DNA of 7,666 nucleotides. Source: Alphaproteobacteria bacterium. GTDB lineage: Bacteria > Pseudomonadota > Alphaproteobacteria > Caulobacterales > Caulobacteraceae. The first letter of the stretch is position 1. The number at the start of each line of letters is the position of its first letter. The notes beneath the pieces were generated by a model that was given only the letters and a program-made list of their open reading frames with translations, made no database searches and was not told where the DNA came from. The DNA lies in assembly GCA_018895795.1 (NCBI GenBank), contig JAHINZ010000235.1:1-7666 (forward strand). Reading direction: 5' to 3'. Shown piece by piece: positions 1-6,175 of this stretch. Both the position numbers and the translations under genes were made by a program.

Positions 1-120
1 ACCGCACGCGCGACGGCGGTCATCTACATCTCCCACCGCATCCCCGAGGTCAAGGAGATCGCCGACCGCATCACGGTGCTGCGCGATGGGCGCAAGATCG
101 CCACCGTGCCGGCGCGCGGC
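1..120 (+). CDS. Fragment of sugar-type ABC transporter ATPase, fused in frame to the next entry
   Basis: The frame is open from the first base, so the 5' end lies outside the window. The first 40 codons read like the end of the nucleotide-binding domain of a ribose/simple-sugar importer ATPase (RbsA/MglA type). The stretch VIYISHR carries the switch (H-loop) histidine at codon 12. It is followed by an EIADRITVLRDGR-type segment, which is the usual sequence after the H-loop in this family. A real protein would continue for more residues (single domain) or roughly 230 more (if this is the first of two domains). Here the similarity stops at about codon 40 and thiolase sequence follows with no stop codon. 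GC at third positions is 38 of 40 codons. The family call is good for so short a piece. Whether it is a gene remnant, a fusion or an assembly artefact cannot be decided here. Confidence 0.6.
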
Positions 121-747
121 CTGTGTGTCGTCGACGAACATCGCCTGGCAGCGGCCGGAATCGAATTGGCCGATGTCGACATCATCGATCTCTATTCCTG
201 CTTTCCGTCAGCCGTCGAGGTGGCGGCCGATGAGCTGGGCCTGGCGCTCGATGATCCGCGCGGACTCACCGTGACGGGCGGACTGCCCTATTTCGGCGGC
301 CCCGGTAACAACTACGCCCTTCATTCGATCGCCGAGATGATGGCGCGGCTTCGGGCGCGTCCGGGCGCCTATGGGCTCTGCACGGCCAATGGCTGGTTCC
401 TGACCAAGCAATCGATCGGCGTCTACTCGACGACGCCGGTCGCGGGGGATTGGGTTAGAGAAGCGCCGTCGAAGATTCAGAGCGCGATCGACGCCTTGCC
501 GCATCCGGAAATCATCGAACGTCCCGAGGGGGCGGCCGTAATCGAGACCTACACGGTCGTTCACGCTCGCGAGGGCGTCCGGATGGGTATCGTGATCGGC
601 CGCGATGCGATGGGTCGACGCTTCGTCGCCAACACGCCCGAAGACCCCGAGGTCCTGCTGGACCTGGAGGCGAGGGAGGGTGTGGGCAGGACAGGAACCG
701 TCGGTCCTCATCCTGACGGCCTTCGCAATCTCTTTGTTCCGGACTGA
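121..747 (+). CDS. C-terminal part of acetyl-CoA acetyltransferase (thiolase family), N-terminus missing
   Basis: About 208 residues match the C-terminal part of the long (about 500-residue) thiolase-family acetyl-CoA acetyltransferases, which condense or cleave acyl-CoA thioesters in the cytoplasm. Counting codons from base 1, the hallmarks are DLYSCFPSAVEVA (63-75) and TGGLPYFGGPGNNYALH (92-108). The histidine of the second motif (H108) sits where thiolases keep a catalytic His. GLCTANG (125-131) lies where the C-terminal active-site loop, and in classical thiolases a catalytic Cys, is found. The tail with VVIGR-like and NTPED segments is the extra domain of this long subfamily. The N-terminal half is absent and is replaced by ABC-ATPase sequence, so no functional thiolase is encoded here as written. 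Third-position GC is about 35 of the first 50 codons, lower than in the ABC piece. The TGA at 745-747 is 4 bases before the next start. The boundary at 121 is approximate (about 115-150). Confidence 0.75.
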   Translation: MCVVDEHRLAAAGIELADVDIIDLYSCFPSAVEVAADELGLALDDPRGLTVTGGLPYFGGPGNNYALHSIAEMMARLRARPGAYGLCTANGWFLTKQSIGVYSTTPVAGDWVREAPSKIQSAIDALPHPEIIERPEGAAVIETYTVVHAREGVRMGIVIGRDAMGRRFVANTPEDPEVLLDLEAREGVGRTGTVGPHPDGLRNLFVPD

Positions 748-751
748 TCCC

Positions 752-1321
752 ATGGCCCCTGTCTATGTCATTCGGCACGGTCGCCCCGCCTCGACCTGGG
801 GTGGGGCCGAGGATGATCCAGGTCTCGATGAGGCCGGGCGTCAGCAGGCGATTCTGGCCATGGAAACCTTGATGGCCCTGCCGGAGAACGAGCGGCCTCG
901 CAGCGTCGTCTCCTCGCCGTTGCGCCGTTGTCGCGAGACCGCCGTGCCGATGGCTCAGGCGCTAGGTGTCGAGATCATTATCGACCCCTCTGTCGGCGAA
1001 ATCCCGACGCCCGCCGACATGCCCGCGGCCGACCGTCCCGGCTGGCTCCGCGCCGCGTTTGGTGGGGCGTGGAGCGAGATTGTCGGAGATCTCGACTACC
1101 GGGTCTGGGCGACGGACGTGGCCGCGGCGGTGGCCAAGTATCCCCAAGCGGCGGTCTTTAGTCATTTCGTGGCGCTCAACGCCGCTGTCGGTGTCGCGAC
1201 GGGTGAGGCGAGGGTGGCGGCCTTCCATCCGGATCATTGTTCGATCACCAGGTTCGAGATTGGCGATGGCCGCTTGATCCTCAGAGAGAAAGGACGCGAA
1301 GCTCAGAGCCAAGTGCTCTGA
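752..1321 (+). CDS. Histidine phosphatase family protein (phosphoglycerate mutase-like)
   Basis: This 189-residue cytosolic protein belongs to the histidine phosphatase superfamily. Its N-terminal VIRHG motif (R8, H9, G10) gives the histidine that is phosphorylated in catalysis. SSPLRRCRET (54-63) is the usual second phosphate-binding arginine region, and FSH with H138 is the second catalytic histidine. The length fits the single-domain branch of the family (SixA/PhoE/cobC-like), but the substrate cannot be inferred. VFSHFVALN replaces the more common VSHGG, which suggests a divergent subgroup. The ATG at 752 is chosen because the conserved RHG motif starts a few residues after it. The open frame extends further upstream, but only inside the thiolase gene. 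No clear Shine-Dalgarno is seen, so translation may be coupled to the gene that ends 4 bases earlier. It is probably in one operon with the NAD(P)HX repair gene downstream. Confidence 0.88.
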   Translation: MAPVYVIRHGRPASTWGGAEDDPGLDEAGRQQAILAMETLMALPENERPRSVVSSPLRRCRETAVPMAQALGVEIIIDPSVGEIPTPADMPAADRPGWLRAAFGGAWSEIVGDLDYRVWATDVAAAVAKYPQAAVFSHFVALNAAVGVATGEARVAAFHPDHCSITRFEIGDGRLILREKGREAQSQVL

Positions 1322-1326
1322 AGGAG
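1321..1326 (+). promoter_or_regulatory. Ribosome binding site AAGGAG for nnr gene
   Basis: AAGGAG overlaps the last base of the upstream stop codon (TGA 1319-1321) and lies 5 bases before the GTG at 1332. It favours 1332 over the in-frame GTG at 1326, which overlaps the site itself. The resulting N-terminus, MSHDIMTVAEM, also looks like the family start. Confidence 0.7.
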
Positions 1327-1331
1327 TGTCC

Positions 1332-2825
1332 GTGTCTCACGATATCATGACCGTCGCCGAAATGACGGCGGCGGACCGCGCGGCCGTGCTGCGCGGCGTA
1401 TCCATCACTGTCCTGATGGAGCGCGCCGGCCTCGCGGTGGCCGAGTCTGTCAGGGCGCGTTATTCGCGACGAGCCGTCGTGATCTGGTGTGGTCCCGGCG
1501 ACAACGGCGGCGACGGCTATGTCGCCGCCAGACACCTTCGTCGCAAGGGCTGGCCCGTCCGGGTCGAAGCCTCGGCCCCGCCCTCGACGGAGGCGGCGCG
1601 CCACGCCGCCGCGCGGTGGAAAGGCGAGACGGCCGACCTCTCGCCCGACCCGACCCCGGCGGAGCTCTACATAGACGCCCTGTTTGGCGCGGGATTGTCC
1701 CGTCCCCTGGAGGGCGACGTCGCGAAACTGGCTCGCGCCTGCGAGACTCTGACTAAGCCCATCGTCGCGATCGACGTCCCCAGTGGTCTGTCGGGCGATA
1801 CGGGCGAGGCTCTGGGAGGCGTCGCCTTCCGCGCCGATCTGACCGTGACATTCCATCGCCGCAAACCCGCTCATGTCCTGATGGACGGACGAAAGGCGTG
1901 TGGCCAGGTGGTGGTCAGCGATATCGGGCTGGGTTCACCGCAGAGCACGCTGACCAACCTGCATGAAAATATGCCGGAACTCTGGGAAGCGGCATTTCCC
2001 TGGCCGGCCATGGATGCGCACAAGCACCGACGCGGACGCCTGAAGGTGGTCAGTGGTGGCGCGTGGAACACCGGCGCGGCGCGGCTGGCGGCGCGGGGAG
2101 GGCTGCGTATCGGAGCTGGGGTGGTCAGCGTATTGTCCCCGCCCGGCGCCCTGGCGGTCAACGCCGCTCAGCTGGAGGCGGTGATGCTCTCGCCGTTCGA
2201 GGGAGAGGCGGACCTCGAAACGGCCGGCGAGGCGGCGGACGCCGTGGTGATCGGCCCCGCCGCCGGCGTCGGTGAAACGACAATACGCAATCTGTTCGCC
2301 TTGGCCCGCACCGGCGCGGCCCTGGTCGTGGACGCCGACGCCCTGACGAGTTTCCGCCATGACCCCGAGGCGTTGTTCTCAGCGCTGGATCGCGATGACG
2401 TCCTTACGCCCCATCCCGGCGAGTTCGACCGGATATTTCCCGGTCTTCTCGCGCGCTCGCCCGAGCGAATCACGGCGGCCCGGGAGGCCGCGCGGCAGGC
2501 GGGGGTCGTAGTGCTGCTCAAGGGGCCGGACACGGTGGTGGCGGCGCCGGACGGACGGGCGGCGGTTTCGCTCAATGGATCGCCCTGGCTGGCGACGGCT
2601 GGATCAGGCGATGTCCTGGCCGGCTTCATCGGTGGTCTGATCGCCCAGGGCATGGAGAGCTTTGACGCCGCCTGCGCCGGCGCCTGGATCCACGCCGAGT
2701 GCGCCGCCGCCCATGGGCCCGGGCTTATCGCGGAAGATCTTCCAGGCCTGGCCTCAGGGGTGCTCGCAGGGCTGTTCGCGCGGCGTCAGGGTCAGGCGCG
2801 CGATGGGCTTGCGCCCACTCCGTGA
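1332..2825 (+). CDS. nnr: Bifunctional NAD(P)H-hydrate epimerase / ADP-dependent NAD(P)H-hydrate dehydratase
   Basis: This 497-residue cytosolic enzyme repairs NAD(P)H damaged by hydration. The N-terminal YjeF_N domain (about 1-205) interconverts the R and S hydrates. The C-terminal YjeF_C domain (about 226-480, ribokinase-like fold) dehydrates the S form using ADP. In the epimerase half, GPGDNGGDGYVAARHL (54-69), DALFGAGLSRPLEG (115-128) and AIDVPSGLSGDTG (147-159, with D148 the likely catalytic Asp) are intact. In the dehydratase half I see the glycine-rich segment near 235-263, TPHPGEF (359-365), LLKGPDTVV (395-403) and TAGSGDVLAG (422-431), with D427 the expected catalytic base. The length matches the usual fused bacterial form (YjeF in E. 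coli). GTG at 1332 is taken as the start because of the AAGGAG 5 bases upstream. ATG 1347 is possible but loses conserved residues. A tRNA gene starts 22 bases after the stop. No damage to the frame is seen. Confidence 0.95.
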   Translation: MSHDIMTVAEMTAADRAAVLRGVSITVLMERAGLAVAESVRARYSRRAVVIWCGPGDNGGDGYVAARHLRRKGWPVRVEASAPPSTEAARHAAARWKGETADLSPDPTPAELYIDALFGAGLSRPLEGDVAKLARACETLTKPIVAIDVPSGLSGDTGEALGGVAFRADLTVTFHRRKPAHVLMDGRKACGQVVVSDIGLGSPQSTLTNLHENMPELWEAAFPWPAMDAHKHRRGRLKVVSGGAWNTGAARLAARGGLRIGAGVVSVLSPPGALAVNAAQLEAVMLSPFEGEADLETAGEAADAVVIGPAAGVGETTIRNLFALARTGAALVVDADALTSFRHDPEALFSALDRDDVLTPHPGEFDRIFPGLLARSPERITAAREAARQAGVVVLLKGPDTVVAAPDGRAAVSLNGSPWLATAGSGDVLAGFIGGLIAQGMESFDAACAGAWIHAECAAAHGPGLIAEDLPGLASGVLAGLFARRQGQARDGLAPTP

Positions 2826-2847
2826 AATCCGTAAGGGCTGCCGATAC

Positions 2848-2932
2848 GCGGATGTGGCGAAACTGGTAGACGCACCAGATTTAGGTTCTGGCGCCGAGAG
2901 GCGTGGAGGTTCGAGTCCTCTCATCCGCACCA
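2848..2932 (+). tRNA. tRNA-Leu, anticodon UAG, CCA encoded
   Basis: An 85-base class II tRNA folds cleanly. The acceptor stem GCGGATG (2848-2854) pairs with CATCCGC (2922-2928), followed by discriminator A and an encoded CCA (2930-2932). The anticodon stem CCAGA (2875-2879) pairs with TCTGG (2887-2891) around the loop TTTAGGT. The anticodon TAG (2882-2884) reads CUA and, by wobble, other CUN leucine codons. A long variable arm (about 2892-2904, GCC...GGC pairing) is typical of leucine tRNAs. The T stem GGAGG/CCTCT with loop TTCGAGT is intact. It follows the nnr stop by 22 bases with no obvious promoter between, so it may be processed from the upstream transcript. Confidence 0.97.
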
Positions 2933-2943
2933 AATTCTTTTAA

Positions 2944-2977
2944 CGTTCTCGACGCTTTGACGGCGAGAACGACTTTT
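2944..2977 (+). terminator. Rho-independent terminator after tRNA-Leu
   Basis: CGTTCTCG (2944-2951) pairs perfectly with CGAGAACG (2964-2971) across a 12-base loop, followed by ACTTTTG. The run of T is short, so strength is uncertain. It lies 11 bases after the tRNA and ends the thiolase-phosphatase-nnr-tRNA block. Confidence 0.7.
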
Positions 2978-2990
2978 GCCGCCGGCGCTC

Positions 2991-3019
2991 TTGGATGGTC
3001 ACGCACGTCGTGACATAAG
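2991..3019 (+). promoter_or_regulatory. Candidate tig promoter with inverted repeat in the spacer
   Basis: TTGGAT (2991-2996) and CATAAG (3014-3019) are separated by 17 bases, a housekeeping-sigma spacing. The -35 matches TTGACA at 3 of 6 and the -10 matches TATAAT at 4 of 6 positions. GTCACG (2998-3003) and CGTGAC (3009-3014) form a perfect 6-bp inverted repeat with 5 bases between, filling the spacer like an operator. The upstream terminator makes a promoter in this interval necessary, but its exact place is inferred. Confidence 0.35.
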
Positions 3020-3029
3020 GGCGCTCTTT

Positions 3030-3054
3030 CGCCGCCCCGGCCTCGCGGGCGGCG
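3030..3054 (+). other. GC-rich hairpin in the tig leader
   Basis: CGCCGCCC (3030-3037) pairs with GGGCGGCG (3047-3054) over a 9-base loop. TTTT occurs only 7 bases later (3061-3064), so it is a poor match to an intrinsic terminator. If the candidate promoter at 2991-3019 is right, this hairpin lies in the 5' untranslated leader of tig. Its role is unknown. Confidence 0.45.
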
Positions 3055-3121
3055 TCGATGTTTTGACCCTAGGGCGGATCCCCGACGCGCGCGTTGCAGA
3101 TCCGAGAATATGACAATGTCG

Positions 3122-4480
3122 ATGCAAATCGTTGAAAAGTCGGGCGAAGGCCTCAGCCGCGTTTACGGAGTGACCGTGCCGGCGGCCGAGTTGGCCACGC
3201 GCCTCGAAGCTCGGATCGCGGAAGTCGCGCCGCAGATGAACGTCAAGGGCTTCCGCCCTGGCAAGGTTCCCGCCGCCCACGTGCGTCGCTTGTACGGCAA
3301 GGCGCTGATGGGGGAAGTCGTCGAGCAGGCGCTCAGCGAGACCACCCAGAAGGTTCTGGACGACAACAAGCTGCGCCCCGCGGGCCAGCCCGATCTGAAG
3401 CCGTCTTCGGATATGGACAAGGTGATTGCCGGTGGCGAAGACCTCGCCTTTGACCTGTCGATCGAAGTGATGCCCGACTTCGAGCCGATCGATCCGGCCA
3501 GCATCGCCCTGACCAAGCCGGTCTACAAGGTCGCCGACGCCGAGGTCGACGAGGCCCTGGCCGAGCTGGCCAAGCAGGCCCGCACCTACGAACCCCGCAA
3601 GGGCAAAAGCCTGAAGGCCAAGGACGGCGATCAACTGCTGATCGACTTCGTCGGCACCGTCGACGGCGTCGAATTCGCCGGCGGCAAGGCCGAGGACGCC
3701 GAGTTGGTCCTGGGGTCGGGGCAGTTCATCCCGGGCTTCGAAGAGCAACTGGTCGGCGCCAGGCCGGACGATGTGCTGACCGTGAAAGTCACCTTCCCGG
3801 AAGACTATCAGGCCAAGGACCTGGCCGGTAAGGCCGCCGAATTCGCCACCACCGTCAAGGAAGTGCGCGCGCCGGTCGACGCTGAAGCCGATGACGAACT
3901 GGCCAAGCGCCTGGGTCTGTCGGATCTCGCCGCCTTGAAGGAGCTTCTGAAGTCGAACCTTTCGGGTCGTTACGACAATTCCTCGCGCTTCAAGCTGAAG
4001 CGCGCCCTGCTGGACGTCCTGGACACCCAGCATGACTTCGCCCTGCCGCCGCGCATGGTCGAGGCCGAATTCGCCGGTATCTGGCAACAGGTCCAGGCCG
4101 ACAAGACTCAAGGCGGCCTGCCGCCGGAAGACGCCGACAAGACCGAAGACCAGTTGAAGGATGAGTACCGCAAGATCGCCGAGCGTCGCGTGCGCCTGGG
4201 TCTGGTGCTCGCCGAGATCGGTCGCAAGAACGACGTCGTGGTCACCGACCAGGAACTGACCGACGCCATCATGCGCGAAGCCCGCCAGTACGGCGCGCAA
4301 GCTCAGCAGGTGTTCGACATGTACCGCCAGCGCGCCGACCTGCAGGCTTCGCTGCGCGCCCCGATCTACGAGGACAAGGTCGTCGACCTGATCTTCGGCA
4401 AGGCCAAGATCGAGGAAAAGGAAGTCTCCAAGGACGAGCTCCTGGAAGAAGACGATCTGCCGGAAGGCTACGGCGGCTAA
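3122..4480 (+). CDS. tig: Trigger factor, ribosome-associated chaperone and peptidyl-prolyl isomerase
   Basis: This 452-residue protein is trigger factor, which binds ribosomal protein L23 at the tunnel exit and shields nascent chains. The N-terminal ribosome-binding domain carries the signature GFRPGKVP (43-50). A middle FKBP-type prolyl isomerase domain (about 167-248) contains DFVGTVDG and LGSGQFIPGFEEQLVG. The C-terminal helical chaperone domain runs from about 250 to 430 and ends in an acidic tail (LLEEDDLPEGYGG). Length and domain order are normal for the family. Three in-frame ATGs lie within 12 bases (3110, 3116, 3122). I chose 3122 because family members typically begin M-Q-[IV]. ATG 3116 is better spaced (8 bases) from a weak GAGA at 3104-3107 and cannot be excluded. 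The gene has its own leader upstream and a strong terminator downstream, so it looks monocistronic. It sits before clpP, as in many bacteria. Confidence 0.97.
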   Translation: MQIVEKSGEGLSRVYGVTVPAAELATRLEARIAEVAPQMNVKGFRPGKVPAAHVRRLYGKALMGEVVEQALSETTQKVLDDNKLRPAGQPDLKPSSDMDKVIAGGEDLAFDLSIEVMPDFEPIDPASIALTKPVYKVADAEVDEALAELAKQARTYEPRKGKSLKAKDGDQLLIDFVGTVDGVEFAGGKAEDAELVLGSGQFIPGFEEQLVGARPDDVLTVKVTFPEDYQAKDLAGKAAEFATTVKEVRAPVDAEADDELAKRLGLSDLAALKELLKSNLSGRYDNSSRFKLKRALLDVLDTQHDFALPPRMVEAEFAGIWQQVQADKTQGGLPPEDADKTEDQLKDEYRKIAERRVRLGLVLAEIGRKNDVVVTDQELTDAIMREARQYGAQAQQVFDMYRQRADLQASLRAPIYEDKVVDLIFGKAKIEEKEVSKDELLEEDDLPEGYGG

Positions 4481-4504
4481 GGCCGGCGTCACGAGACGAG
4501 ATAG

Positions 4505-4537
4505 GGCGCGACTCGCGAGGGTCGCGCCTTTTTCTTT
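4505..4537 (+). terminator. Strong rho-independent terminator of tig
   Basis: GGCGCGAC (4505-4512) pairs with GTCGCGCC (4521-4528). It extends through TC/GG (one T-G wobble) to a 10-bp stem closed by a GCGA tetraloop (4515-4518, GNRA type), then TTTTTCTTT. This is the most convincing terminator in the window, 24 bases after the tig stop. Confidence 0.92.
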
Positions 4538-4559
4538 GGGCGAAGCATCGCTCCGCCTC

Positions 4560-4589
4560 CTTGCAACCTGTTAATCGCCACGCGATATG
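4560..4589 (+). promoter_or_regulatory. Candidate clpP promoter (housekeeping or heat-shock sigma)
   Basis: Two readings overlap here. TTGCAA (4561-4566), 17 bases, GATATG (4584-4589) fits a weak housekeeping promoter. CTTGCA (4560-4565), 15 bases, CGCGATAT (4581-4588) resembles a heat-shock sigma-32 promoter (CTTGAA ... CCCCATNT). A promoter is expected because the tig terminator ends at 4537. Which one is used, if either, is inference. Confidence 0.35.
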
Positions 4590-4652
4590 CGTTGGCGACG
4601 CCGCGCGAGGTCTGATTCGCGTGGCCCCAAAACGCGAAAAAGGGCGAACCCT

Positions 4653-5279
4653 ATGTACGATCCGGTCTCAACGGCGATGAACCTCGTGCCGATGGTGGTC
4701 GAACAGACCAGCCGCGGCGAGCGCGCGTTCGACATTTTCTCTCGCCTGCTCAAAGAGCGGATCATCTTCCTGACCGGTCCCGTCGAAGACGGCATGGCCA
4801 GCCTGATCTGCGCGCAACTGCTCTTCCTGGAGTCCGAGAACCCCAAGAAGGAAATCGCCATGTACATCAACTCGCCGGGCGGCGTGGTGACGGCGGGCCT
4901 CGCGATCTATGACACCATGCAATACATCAAGTGCCCGGTCTCGACCGTGTGCATGGGGATGGCGGCTTCGATGGGCAGCCTGCTGCTCGCCGCCGGCGCC
5001 GCCGGCCAGCGCATCTCGCTGCCGAACTCGCGGATCATGGTGCACCAGCCGTCGGGCGGCTTCCGCGGTCAGGCCTCGGACATCGAGCGCCACGCCGAGG
5101 ACATCATCAAGACCAAGCGCCGCCTGAACGAAATCTACGTCAAGCATTGCGGCCGCACCTATGAGGAAGTCGAACGCACCCTCGATCGCGACCACTTTAT
5201 GAGCGCCGAAGAATCCAAGGCGTGGGGCCTGATCGACCACATCAACGAAACCCGCGACGAGGCGGACGCCAAGGCTTAA
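4653..5279 (+). CDS. clpP: ATP-dependent Clp protease proteolytic subunit ClpP
   Basis: This 208-residue serine peptidase forms the double-ring chamber that degrades proteins unfolded by ClpX (or ClpA). The Ser-His-Asp triad is intact: S106 in MGMAASMGS, H131 in IMVHQPSGG and D180 in LDRDHFMS, with the spacing seen in E. coli ClpP. INSPGGVVTAG (72-82) and the handle region RGQASDIERHAEDI (138-151) are also present. An upstream in-frame ATG at 4587 would add 22 residues of basic, non-conserved sequence and overlaps the candidate -10 box. ATG 4653 gives the normal MYDPVSTAMNLVPMVVEQ start and has an AGGGCG 6 bases upstream. The last 10 or so residues (ETRDEADAKA) are a variable tail. The gene is followed by its own terminator and faces cicA tail to tail. 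In Caulobacter ClpXP is central to cell-cycle proteolysis (for example of CtrA), known from the literature rather than from this sequence. Confidence 0.97.
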   Translation: MYDPVSTAMNLVPMVVEQTSRGERAFDIFSRLLKERIIFLTGPVEDGMASLICAQLLFLESENPKKEIAMYINSPGGVVTAGLAIYDTMQYIKCPVSTVCMGMAASMGSLLLAAGAAGQRISLPNSRIMVHQPSGGFRGQASDIERHAEDIIKTKRRLNEIYVKHCGRTYEEVERTLDRDHFMSAEESKAWGLIDHINETRDEADAKA

Positions 5280-5306
5280 GCCTCAGCCTCCAGCGGAGAC
5301 GACATC

Positions 5307-5336
5307 AGCCGCCGGCCAACAGGTCGGCGGCTTTTT
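5307..5336 (+). terminator. Rho-independent terminator of clpP
   Basis: AGCCGCCG (5307-5314) pairs with CGGCGGCT (5325-5332). It extends inward by a G-T wobble and two G-C pairs to an 11-bp stem with an AACA loop, then TTTTT. It is oriented for clpP. On the minus strand the hairpin is followed by no T run, so it would serve the converging cicA only weakly if at all. Confidence 0.88.
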
Positions 5337-5349
5337 CGCGCCGGCGAGG

Positions 5350-6021
5350 TCAGGCCGGCTTGCCGCGAAACACGCGATAGCCGCGCTCGTCGGCGATCGA
5401 GAGCATCTCGATGTCGCCTGAGGTGTCGCCATAGGCGGCTGTCAGGCGGACGTCGTCGCCGAAGGCCTCCTTCAGGCGCACGACCTTTTCCTTGGCCCGG
5501 CAATTGGGGCCGGCCAGCACGCCCAGGGCCCGGTCCTGCTGGTCGAAGGCCAGCCGAGTGCCGATCAACAGATCCGCGCCCAGGCCGCGCGCGAACGGCG
5601 CGACCGTTATGTCCGGCGACGCCGTGACGATGACCATCTTCGCGCCCTTGGCGCGCCAGCGCCGCCAGACCGCCAAGGCGTCCGGGCGAAACAGGGAAGG
5701 GGCGTGCAATTCAGCGAAGGTGCGGGCGTCGGCCTCGATTTGGGCCTGGCTGGCGCCCTTCAGGAATTCACGGACCGCCGCGGCCTTGAGTTTTCCGCGG
5801 TTGCGATTGAAGCCGTAAGCGATCAGCGCCGGCGAGAGACGGATAACACCCGTCGTCCAGCGGCGCGGCCCGGCGCGCCACTTCAGAAAGGCGTTGAAGC
5901 TGTCGCGCACGGTCAGGGTGCCATCGAAATCAAAGGCCACCAGGGCTGGCGCGTCCGACATGTCGCCGGTCATCGGCGTCGAGGCCGTTAGGCCCTTGGC
6001 CATCAGTGAACGCTTCGCCAT
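5350..6021 (-). CDS. cicA: HAD-superfamily (subfamily IB) phosphatase, CicA
   Basis: This protein of up to 223 residues has all four HAD phosphatase motifs. Motif I is DFDGTLT with nucleophile D31 and acid/base D33. Motif II is VIVTAS with T133. Motif III is a lysine in CRAKEK (K177 or K179). Motif IV is YGDTSGD with D199 and D203 for Mg2+. A helical cap lies between motifs I and II, as in the phosphoserine-phosphatase-like IB group. The physiological substrate is not known to me. The position between clpP and clpX matches Caulobacter cicA, a phosphatase-family gene whose dosage was reported to affect growth and shape. The start is uncertain. ATG 6021 has GGGGA almost touching it, and in-frame ATGs at 6003, 5973 and 5961 also exist. 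The conserved region begins only around residue 25, so a shorter protein (from 5961, 203 residues) is plausible. It is transcribed towards clpP and away from clpX. Confidence 0.88.
   Translation of the reverse strand: MAKRSLMAKGLTASTPMTGDMSDAPALVAFDFDGTLTVRDSFNAFLKWRAGPRRWTTGVIRLSPALIAYGFNRNRGKLKAAAVREFLKGASQAQIEADARTFAELHAPSLFRPDALAVWRRWRAKGAKMVIVTASPDITVAPFARGLGADLLIGTRLAFDQQDRALGVLAGPNCRAKEKVVRLKEAFGDDVRLTAAYGDTSGDIEMLSIADERGYRVFRGKPA
5641..5657. repeat. 17-bp repeat, copy inside cicA
   Basis: CGCGCCCTTGGCGCGCC occurs here and again exactly at 6029-6045, just upstream of cicA. It has dyad symmetry (CGCGCC, CTT, GGCGCG). Inside cicA it encodes part of an R-A-K-G-A segment, so coding constraint may explain this copy. 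Confidence 0.6.
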
Positions 6022-6028
6022 GTGTCCC

Positions 6029-6045
6029 CGCGCGCCCTTGGCGCG
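6029..6045. repeat. 17-bp repeat, copy upstream of cicA
   Basis: This is identical to 5641-5657 over 17 bases, with different flanks on both sides. It lies 8 bases from the longest possible cicA start, so this copy is non-coding unless cicA begins further upstream. Confidence 0.6.
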
Positions 6046-6175
6046 CCCTGCTACGTGAGCGCGTGTTCGATCACGATTCCCATTCCGCTTCTAAAGCCTT
6101 CCGCGCGCCCGAAAAGCTCAAACAGCCTGACCGGTTGCGTGACGGGTCCGAACGCCCACTTTAGGAAGGACGACC

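Noticed and set aside
605..751. N-terminal extension of the histidine phosphatase inside the thiolase gene
   Set aside because: The conserved RHG motif starts right after ATG 752, and the extension is the out-of-frame thiolase coding sequence.
2662..2943. 93-codon frame running through the end of nnr and the tRNA
   Set aside because: Its last 30 or so residues (VAKLVDAPDLGSG...) are the well-known false translation of a leucine tRNA gene, and the rest overlaps nnr out of frame.
2999..4492. Long open frame of 497 codons on the minus strand opposite tig
   Set aside because: It is the mirror frame of a high-GC gene. Its residues are a repetitive Leu/Val/Gly/Asp mix with no recognisable domain, and tig on the plus strand is unmistakable.
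4587..4652. Upstream ATG that would lengthen ClpP by 22 residues
   Set aside because: The added residues are basic and not conserved, the ATG overlaps a candidate -10 box, and ATG 4653 gives the normal family N-terminus.
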